This document shows, piece by piece, positions 58,218 through 64,000 of a stretch of DNA of 64,000 nt (positions are counted from its first letter, which is position 1; each line of letters begins with the position of its first letter). The stretch spans positions 62,001-126,000 of the forward strand of contig NZ_NCXO01000004.1 of NCBI RefSeq assembly GCF_002104795.1. The letters are read 5' to 3'. Under the pieces are notes generated by a model. It worked only from the letters and a program-made list of their open reading frames with translations. It searched no databases and was not told the origin of the DNA. This DNA comes from Mycolicibacillus koreensis (GTDB lineage Bacteria; Actinomycetota; Actinomycetes; Mycobacteriales; Mycobacteriaceae). Position numbers and translations under genes: made by a program.

Positions 58218-58934
58218 GTGGCCGCCAGCGACAAACTCGGGGACGGCAGCCCCGGAGATCACGCCGATGACCTGACGTCGGTCGCCCAGGACTATCTGAA
58301 GGTCATCTGGACCGCACAGGAATGGTCGGCGGAGAGGGTCAGCACCAAGATGCTCGCCGAACGTCTCGGGGTCTCGGCGAGTACCGCCTCGGAGTCGATC
58401 CGCAAACTGGCCGATCAGGGGCTGGTGGACCACGAGAAGTACCGCGCGGTGACGTTGACGCCGACGGGGGCGCGTGCGGCGGTGGCGATGGTGCGCCGCC
58501 ACCGCCTGCTGGAGACCTACCTGGTCAACGAACTCGGCTACAGCTGGGACGAGGTGCACGACGAGGCCGAGGTTCTCGAGCACGCCGTCTCCGACCGGCT
58601 GATCGCCCGCATCGACGCCAAGCTGGGGTATCCGGACCGTGACCCGCACGGCGACCCGATCCCGGCCGCCGACGGGCAGGTGCCCTCCGCGCCGGCCCGC
58701 CCGCTGTGGGACTGCACCGACGGTGAGACCGGGACGGTGGCCCGCATCTCCGACGCCGACCCGGACATGTTGCGCTACTTCGCCGAGGTCGGCATCAGCT
58801 TGGATTCGCGGCTACGGGTTTTGGCGCGCCGCGAGTTCGCCGGAATGACCTCGGTGGCCATCGACGCGGCCGACGGCGGGCACACCACGGTGGATCTGGG
58901 CAGCCCCGCCGCGCAAGCCATCTGGGTCAGCTGA
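58218..58934 (+). CDS. sirR: DtxR/IdeR-family metalloregulator SirR
   Basis: A 238-residue metal-dependent repressor (Rv2788-like). The winged helix contains STKMLAERLGVSASTASESI. The dimerisation and metal-binding helices carry RRHRLLETYLVNELGYSWDEVHDEAEVLEHAVSD, given here as two joined motifs (RRHRLLETYLV and DEVHDEAEVLEH), with ligands in the His and Glu residues. A C-terminal FeoA/SH3-like domain completes the protein. The manganese-type SirR/MntR grouping is more likely than IdeR. The gene is divergent from ribF. Confidence 0.92.
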   Translation: MAASDKLGDGSPGDHADDLTSVAQDYLKVIWTAQEWSAERVSTKMLAERLGVSASTASESIRKLADQGLVDHEKYRAVTLTPTGARAAVAMVRRHRLLETYLVNELGYSWDEVHDEAEVLEHAVSDRLIARIDAKLGYPDRDPHGDPIPAADGQVPSAPARPLWDCTDGETGTVARISDADPDMLRYFAEVGISLDSRLRVLARREFAGMTSVAIDAADGGHTTVDLGSPAAQAIWVS

Positions 58935-58962
58935 GTCTTACCGCCCCGGGTCCTACCGCCGG

Positions 58963-59382
58963 TCAGGGCAGCGGATTGGATTTCGCGTCGGCGCCGTACA
59001 CCCCGAGAAGATCGCGCGCCGAGACGATCCCGATGAGCACGCCGCTGCGCTCCACCAAGATGTGACGGATGTAGTGGTTCATCATCCGCACCGCGGCTTC
59101 GTCGATGGTGGTCTCGGCGTCACACCAGATCAGGTTGGTGCTGGCCACCTCCGCAGCCGGCACCGTGGCCGGATCCCGGCCGTCGGCGATCACCGCGACA
59201 ACGTCGCGCTCGCTGACCAGAGCGGTGGGCCGCTCCTCGACGCCGACCACCACCGCACCGACCTCGCCGTGCACGATCGCCTGGGCGACGTCGGCGACGG
59301 TGGCCGTGGCGGCGACCCGCACCACCGGGTCGCCGGTGACCGTCGCGATGGCGATCGCCCCGGCGTTGGGTATGTCTGTCAT
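58963..59382 (-). CDS. CBS-domain pair protein
   Basis: A 139-residue protein made of two CBS motifs (about 14-70 and 80-135), a fold that senses adenine nucleotides. The repeats are recognisable as VADVAQAIVHGEVGAVVVG then LVSERDVV, and DEAAVRMMNHYIRHILVE then GIVSARDLL. It has no attached effector domain, so it may act on a partner protein. It is 46 bases downstream of the PF10118 gene on the same strand and could be co-transcribed. Mycobacterial relatives include the hypoxia-linked Hrp1 group. Confidence 0.88.
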   Translation of the reverse strand: MTDIPNAGAIAIATVTGDPVVRVAATATVADVAQAIVHGEVGAVVVGVEERPTALVSERDVVAVIADGRDPATVPAAEVASTNLIWCDAETTIDEAAVRMMNHYIRHILVERSGVLIGIVSARDLLGVYGADAKSNPLP

Positions 59383-59428
59383 GGCCCCATCGTCGCATCA
59401 GCATCGGCGCGTCAGCGAGCGGGCGGGG

Positions 59429-60319
59429 TCATTTCCGGTGGGTGCGCAGCTGGCCTTCGTCGCCGAACAGCTCCTTTTGCCACCGCCTCATCAGCGCGGT
59501 GGTGTCGATCTGGTCGGGATGGAAGCCGGGGTTCGTGAACGGTTTCATGTCCGAATAGAAGCCCTTCCACATCGGGTTGCGCAGCATCTGCACGGTCTCG
59601 GTGAGGATCCGCACCGGTTGGCGGCGGCCCGCACGGTCGGTCGTGGCGATCGACAACCAGGTGAACGCCACCAGGATCGGTATCCCGAAGTTGGCGGCGA
59701 ACGTCATCCAGCGCAGCCGGGTCTTCTCCGGAACCCCGATCGCGCGGTAGACGTCGAACGCGACCGACTTGTGTTCGAGCTCCTCCAGCGCATGCCAGTT
59801 CAGCAGGTTCTTGATCTCCGGGTCGTACATCATCGCCTGGATCTGGGGGCTTTTGAGGATGTTCTCCGCCCACACCGCGGTGAAATGCTCGGCGGCCACG
59901 GTGAACCCGAGGAAGAAGCGGCGCAGCTTGACCATCCGATGCGGGCTGGGGAACTGCTTGTCGAGAAACTTCTCCATCCGCTCGGTGCTCTCCAGCAGGT
60001 ATTCGAAATAGGCGGTGGGATAGCCCATCGCGGCGAGCTGCTCGTTGAGTTCGCGGTGCTGACGGCCGTGGGTCTTCTCCTGACCGATGAAGCCGGCCAC
60101 CCGTTTGGCCAACTCCGGGTCGGTCAGGAGGTCCTTGTAGCGGCTCACCGACCGGATGAAGATCTCTTCACCGGGAGGAAAGATCGCCGACAGCAACGCG
60201 ATCATGTGGCTGAACACCATGCTGCCGTCGGCGAAGTACCTGTTCGTCGGCGGTTGGGCGTCGAACCCGAAGTTCATCCGCCGCACCGTCGGATAATCGG
60301 TCTTGTCCACCGCAACCAT
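59429..60319 (-). CDS. Second PF10118 protein, probable diiron oxygenase
   Basis: A 296-residue paralogue of the protein near 48 kb. It shares FIGQE, AAEHFTA and the LEELEHKSVAFDV segment. The six candidate diiron ligands are Glu52, Glu81-x-x-His84, Glu144 and Glu180-x-x-His183, with spacings of 29, 60 and 36 residues. A hydrophobic stretch (about 208-226) follows. The ATG with AAAGGA upstream was chosen; another lies 30 bases earlier. An AraC/VirS-like regulator gene precedes it on the same strand, and a flavin monooxygenase and SDR lie beyond. No dedicated reductase is adjacent. Confidence 0.87.
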   Translation of the reverse strand: MVAVDKTDYPTVRRMNFGFDAQPPTNRYFADGSMVFSHMIALLSAIFPPGEEIFIRSVSRYKDLLTDPELAKRVAGFIGQEKTHGRQHRELNEQLAAMGYPTAYFEYLLESTERMEKFLDKQFPSPHRMVKLRRFFLGFTVAAEHFTAVWAENILKSPQIQAMMYDPEIKNLLNWHALEELEHKSVAFDVYRAIGVPEKTRLRWMTFAANFGIPILVAFTWLSIATTDRAGRRQPVRILTETVQMLRNPMWKGFYSDMKPFTNPGFHPDQIDTTALMRRWQKELFGDEGQLRTHRK

Positions 60320-60468
60320 CGTCGTGTCCTTTCCCGCGCCTGATGCCATGCGGATCCCCGGGCTCCACCGGGATCCTCACAGCCGACGGTAGGGGTACCG
60401 CGGAGCCGGCGGAATGAGCGAAACGGACACAGATTTGATGTATTCGGACCCACGGCGGCGCCGCGCGG

Positions 60469-61509
60469 TCACACCCCGCGGCCGCGGTGGTGGCTGGGTC
60501 GGCTGCCGGTCCACCGGATGAATGCCCGGGTGAATGCGGCGGTTTCGGAGTAGCCGAGCTGGCGCGCGGTCTCCTCGACCGTCAGTCCGGACTCCAGCAG
60601 GGCCACCGCGAGCGCCACCCGCACCTCATCGACGAGGCCGCGGTAACTGGTTCCCTCCGCGGCCAGCCGCCGGTGCAGGGTGCGTTCGGTCATCGCCATC
60701 TCGTCGGCGATGACCGCCATCGTGGGCAGACGGCCGGGCTCGCGAATGAGACGGCCGCGCACACCGGCGGCCAGACCGCGGCGCTGCCGCCGCGACTGCA
60801 GCAGCTCCTCGCACTGCTGCACACAGGTCTGCGCGGTCGCCGCGTCGGCGGCCGGCATCGGGGCGGCCAACACCGCCGGTGGGATGGTGATCGCCGCCCG
60901 AGTAGACGACGAGTCGATCTCGACGGTGAGCCGTTCGAACTCCAGCCGGTCCTCGGGCAGTGCGATTCCGGGCAACTCCACCCGAATCGGCACCTCGGAT
61001 GCCATCTGTCCGACCAACATCGGCGCCATGTTCACCAGAGCGACCAGGTCCCGCTCGATCATGAACGCGCGCACGTCGGCGGGCATGGCACGGTCATCGA
61101 ACTCCAGCACCAGTCCAGCGGGCGTGTCGCAGCGGCGCAATCGCAGAAACGTCGACGCCAACGCCGCGTACCGGCAGGCCACCGTGACCGCGTCGGCGAT
61201 GGTCGGGCTTGCCAGCAGCGCGTAGCCGAGGATGCCGGTGTTGACGAAGTTGTACTGCGATCCCACATCGCGGGCGAATTGGCCGGGGTCGGCGATGCGG
61301 GCGAGCACGTTACGCACGATCGTCAGCTCCTGGGCGGCCTGCACCTCGGTGCCGGGGTCGGCGAGCTCACCGATCGTCAGCCCGGTGCCCGCCAGGCAGA
61401 CGTCGACGCCGATGCCCTGCGCCTCCGCCGCGTGCAGCAGATGCTGGCAGGTCGTCACCGGCCGGGGGATGTCCCAGTCCGGGTTCGCCTGGTCGTTACC
61501 GCCAGCCAT
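60469..61509 (-). CDS. AraC-family regulator, VirS-like
   Basis: A 346-residue regulator with an N-terminal ligand-binding domain of the arabinose-binding/OruR type (about 20-205) and a C-terminal AraC double HTH (about 250-340). The second HTH contains the hallmark VEETARQLGYSETAAFTRAFIRWTG. This domain pair is found in M. tuberculosis VirS, which controls the mymA flavin-monooxygenase operon. The ATG was placed by TATGTT seven bases before it. It is probably the controller of the neighbouring monooxygenase/SDR or PF10118 genes. Confidence 0.87.
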   Translation of the reverse strand: MAGGNDQANPDWDIPRPVTTCQHLLHAAEAQGIGVDVCLAGTGLTIGELADPGTEVQAAQELTIVRNVLARIADPGQFARDVGSQYNFVNTGILGYALLASPTIADAVTVACRYAALASTFLRLRRCDTPAGLVLEFDDRAMPADVRAFMIERDLVALVNMAPMLVGQMASEVPIRVELPGIALPEDRLEFERLTVEIDSSSTRAAITIPPAVLAAPMPAADAATAQTCVQQCEELLQSRRQRRGLAAGVRGRLIREPGRLPTMAVIADEMAMTERTLHRRLAAEGTSYRGLVDEVRVALAVALLESGLTVEETARQLGYSETAAFTRAFIRWTGSRPSHHRGRGV

Positions 61510-61516
61510 GTGTCCG

Positions 61517-61522
61517 AACATA
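61517..61522 (-). promoter_or_regulatory. Putative -10 element for the leaderless AraC-type gene
   Basis: TATGTT on the minus strand is seven bases before the ATG chosen for the regulator. Confidence 0.45.
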
Positions 61523-61613
61523 TCAAATCGCGGGCCGTGCGGGTCATTCCGACGTCGCTCGCCCACCGCGTAGCGACACCACCGTGACGCGCGGCGTCGG
61601 TGCCCCTATCGGC

Positions 61614-63194
61614 TCACCGCGGCTCCGCACGCCGTTCGTGCGACGTGCCCTGCGTGCCGACGTCGGCCGCGACGGCATCGCCGGCACCGGCGGCATCGGG
61701 GCACCGGGGACGCTCGCCCACGGCGTCCGGGCCGCTCTGCTGGGTGCGACTCATCGCGTAGTCGACGGGATCCGGTGGCGCGGCCAGCATCCGTTGATAG
61801 ACGTGCGGGGTCCACGGCCACAGTTCCGGAGTGCCGTCGACACCCAGATACCAACTGGTGCAACCGGATGCCCAGACTGTATCCGGCATGGCGGCTCGCA
61901 TCGCCGCGTTGTGGCGCTGAGTCGCCGTCATCGTCGGTGCGACGGTGTCGAATTCGCCGTCGCACCAGCGTTGGATCCAACGCAGGATGTGTGCGCCCTG
62001 CGACTCGGCTATCGCGGTCAGCGGATAGTTGCCCACCGGGCTGTGCGGGCCGATCAGCATGAAGAAGTTCGGGAAGCCCGGCAACCCGACACCGAGATGG
62101 GCCTGCGGACCGTTCGCCCACAATTGCTCCACACTCACCCCGTGGACGCCGACCAGTCTCATCGGCCGCATGAAGGCGTGCGCGTCGAACCCGGTGGCCA
62201 GCACCAGGGCGTCCAGGTCGTGGTGAGCGCCGTCGGCGGTGACGATGCCGCGCGGTTCGACGTGGTCGATGTCGGTGTCGACCAGGGTCACGTTCGGTCG
62301 TTGCATCGCCCGGTAGAACCCGCCCGAGATGACCAACCGCCGACACATCGGTTGATAGTCCGGGGTGAGCCGACGGCGTAGATCGCGATCCCGCACGGTG
62401 CGCAGGTTGGCCCGCGCGATGGCGCTCAGCGCGGTGCGCCGCCAACCCGGTTTGACCAGGGCCCCGGCGAAGATTTCGAACGCCCGGTCATAGCCGCGGT
62501 AGGTCAGTCGGTCCAGCACGGGAATCCGGCGGCGCAGCGGAGCCGACCAGCGCCGGTATCCCGGATTCGGCAACGGCATAACCCACTGGGCGCTGCGCTG
62601 GTACAACTGCACCTGCGCGGCCGTCTCCGACAGCGCGACCACGATCTGTGCGCCGGTGGATCCGGTGCCGACGATTCCGACCCGTTTGCCGGTCAGGTCG
62701 GCGTCGTGGTCCCAGCGCGCCGAATGCATGACCGGTCCGGCGAATTCGGCGAGCCCGGGGATGTCGGGCATCCGCGGCTCCCGCAGCACACCGGTGGCCG
62801 CGATCAGGAAGTCGTGGGTGATCGACTCCCCCGCATCGGTGATCAGCCGCCAGCCCCGTTGGTCGAATCGGGCCTCGACGATCTCCACACCGAACCGGAT
62901 CACCTGGTTCAGGCCGTATTCGGCGGTGACCCAGCGGAAGTAGTCGAAGATCTCCGGTCCGGGCGAGAACAGCCGGCTCCACTGCGGGTTGGTGGCAAAA
63001 GTGAACTGGTACAGCCGCGACGGCACGTCGCAGGCCAGCCCGGGATAGGTGTTGTCGCGCCAGGTGCCGCCGATCTCGGTGGCCTTCTCGTAGACGGTGA
63101 TGTCGGTGATGCCGGCCTGCCGCAGCAGAATCGCCTGGCACAGCCCCGACATGCCGGCGCCGATGATGCCCACCGAGGGCTGGCGTGGAGTCAT
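61614..63194 (-). CDS. Flavin-containing/Baeyer-Villiger monooxygenase, MymA-like
   Basis: A 526-residue FAD/NADPH enzyme. FAD motif GIIGAGMSGLC at residues 9-19; the family fingerprint FxGxxxHxxxW appears as FAGPVMHSARW. A second Rossmann motif is GIVGTGSTGAQ near 180, and the late ATGFDAH motif is near 350. The C-terminal 40 residues are a disordered Ala/Gly/Glu tail. It inserts oxygen into ketones or oxidises lipids or heteroatoms. The start overlaps the stop of the SDR gene upstream (ATGA). With a VirS-like regulator next to it, the locus resembles the mymA operon. Confidence 0.9.
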   Translation of the reverse strand: MTPRQPSVGIIGAGMSGLCQAILLRQAGITDITVYEKATEIGGTWRDNTYPGLACDVPSRLYQFTFATNPQWSRLFSPGPEIFDYFRWVTAEYGLNQVIRFGVEIVEARFDQRGWRLITDAGESITHDFLIAATGVLREPRMPDIPGLAEFAGPVMHSARWDHDADLTGKRVGIVGTGSTGAQIVVALSETAAQVQLYQRSAQWVMPLPNPGYRRWSAPLRRRIPVLDRLTYRGYDRAFEIFAGALVKPGWRRTALSAIARANLRTVRDRDLRRRLTPDYQPMCRRLVISGGFYRAMQRPNVTLVDTDIDHVEPRGIVTADGAHHDLDALVLATGFDAHAFMRPMRLVGVHGVSVEQLWANGPQAHLGVGLPGFPNFFMLIGPHSPVGNYPLTAIAESQGAHILRWIQRWCDGEFDTVAPTMTATQRHNAAMRAAMPDTVWASGCTSWYLGVDGTPELWPWTPHVYQRMLAAPPDPVDYAMSRTQQSGPDAVGERPRCPDAAGAGDAVAADVGTQGTSHERRAEPR

Positions 63195-64000
63195 GTCCGG
63201 TCCCCCACCCGGTCGGCGTTGCCCACGGTGCGCCGGATGCCCGGCCAGACCGCCAGCAACCGGTCGGCGGAACTCAGCGGGGTGCGCAGGCTCACCAACG
63301 GCCCCACCCAGCGGGGCGCGTACACCCGCCGTGACCGGCGGGCCACGCCGGCGGCGATCGCGGTGGCCGCCGCGGCGACCGGGATGGGTTTGCCGACCAC
63401 GGCGGGCACCGCGGACATCACCGCACCCAGCCCGGAGTCGGCGAGCAGATCCGCCGCCAGGCCGGTGTCGACCAGACCGAAGTAGGCGATCCCGACCCCG
63501 ACGCCGGTACCACCGAGTTCCACCCGCAGCGAGCGAACCAGGGATTCCACACCGCTCTTGGCAGCCATATAGCCGCTGACCGTCGGCCCGGGCAGTACGG
63601 CCGCCACCGAGGCCACCGCCAGGAGATAGCCGCGGCGGGCCCGCAGGTGCGGCAGCGCGGCATGAGCGGTGTGGAAGACGCCGGTCAGGTTGACGTCGAT
63701 GACGTTGCGCCACCGCTCGGGGTCGACGGCCGCGACCGTGGCGCCCGGCCCGGCGATACCGGCGTTGGCCACCACCGCGTCCAGACCACCGAAGTGCTCG
63801 ACAGAGCTTGCGCAGGCGGTGATCATCGATTCCGCGGAGGTGACGTCGGCGTTGAATGCGGCTGCCGCGCTGCCGAGCTCGCCCGCCAAGTGGGCGGCGG
63901 CAGCGACATCGCGGTCCAGAATGGCCACCCGAGCGCCGCGCGCAACCAGATCCCGGGCAACCTGCGCGCCGATACCGCGGGCCCCTCCGGTGACCATCAC
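63191..64000 (-). CDS. Short-chain dehydrogenase/reductase, N-terminus cut by window
   Basis: The visible 269 residues of an SDR lack only the first few residues: VMVTGGARGIGAQVA is the NAD(P)-binding TGxxxGIG motif, normally at residues 10-20. NAGIAG, Ser in VASVAAV and the YMAAK catalytic Tyr/Lys pair are present. The C-terminal extension, with RVYAPRW, is typical of mycobacterial SDRs acting on lipids. It is coupled to the flavin monooxygenase by an ATGA overlap, so a ketone made by one may be used by the other. The start lies beyond the window. Confidence 0.9.
   Translation of the reverse strand: MMVTGGARGIGAQVARDLVARGARVAILDRDVAAAAHLAGELGSAAAAFNADVTSAESMITACASSVEHFGGLDAVVANAGIAGPGATVAAVDPERWRNVIDVNLTGVFHTAHAALPHLRARRGYLLAVASVAAVLPGPTVSGYMAAKSGVESLVRSLRVELGGTGVGVGIAYFGLVDTGLAADLLADSGLGAVMSAVPAVVGKPIPVAAAATAIAAGVARRSRRVYAPRWVGPLVSLRTPLSSADRLLAVWPGIRRTVGNADRVGDRT

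Overview
The window is chromosomal DNA from a high-GC actinobacterium, almost certainly a member of the Mycobacteriaceae. The marker genes and their order support this: hflX-dapF-miaA, miaB, recX-recA, the clgR-pspA-pspM stress module, pgsA3, argA, ftsK, rnj-dapA-thyX, dfrA-thyA, dapB, pepR-gpsI-lppU-rpsO-ribF and sirR. From memory of the M. tuberculosis map, these follow the Rv2724c to Rv2788 block with insertions, losses and no RecA intein. Absence of PE/PPE genes here and several environmental-type catabolic genes suggest a non-tuberculous species, which I do not name further. No rRNA, tRNA, CRISPR array or insertion sequence was recognised.

Layout. 1-7.3 kb: the end of a CoA-transferase operon (scoAB), fadE20, hflX, dapF, miaA, a LigB-like protein and an EamA-type transporter. 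7.7-16 kb: DUF349 protein, miaB, recX-recA with two DNA-damage promoters, an alpha/beta hydrolase behind a possible leaderless small ORF, a glycosyltransferase and ephG. 16-19.5 kb: envelope-stress operon clgR-pspA-pspM behind a SigE-like promoter, then divergent pgsA3 and argA. 19.6-29 kb: a cell-envelope island lodged between argA and ftsK. It holds a lipoprotein, an FHA-FHA-ABC exporter fused to a PknH-type extracellular sensor, a divergent whiB6/espM pair, a metallopeptidase lipoprotein, a DUF4333 protein, and a DUF4189 protein with LprA. 29-37 kb: ftsK, rnj, dapA and thyX. 36.7-41 kb: a flavin monooxygenase with its TetR regulator and two palindromic operators, then thyA-dfrA with a YcaQ-like DNA glycosylase. 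41-44 kb: dienelactone hydrolase and the dapB operon. 44.4-48.3 kb: a three-gene oxidation operon (ferredoxin-type reductase, EphD-like hydrolase/SDR, PF10118 protein). 48.4-50.3 kb: a SRPBCC protein, a decayed acyl-CoA ligase tail and a low-GC solitary HsdR_N endonuclease, which looks like a recent insertion. 50.4-58.9 kb: conserved RNA-processing and translation genes. 59-64 kb: a second PF10118 protein beside a VirS-like AraC regulator, a MymA-like monooxygenase and an SDR.

Main observations. Both PF10118 'metal-dependent hydrolases' carry Glu/ExxH motifs whose spacing matches the six diiron ligands of bacterial multicomponent monooxygenases. One of them sits in an operon with a flavin/[2Fe-2S] reductase, which suggests an uncharacterised lipid oxygenase system. 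The FHA-ABC exporter with an added transmembrane segment and a four-cysteine PknH-like sensor domain is a second unusual architecture. At more than a dozen genes a TANNNT hexamer lies 6-8 bases before the start codon, the pattern of leaderless mycobacterial transcripts; several starts were chosen on that basis.
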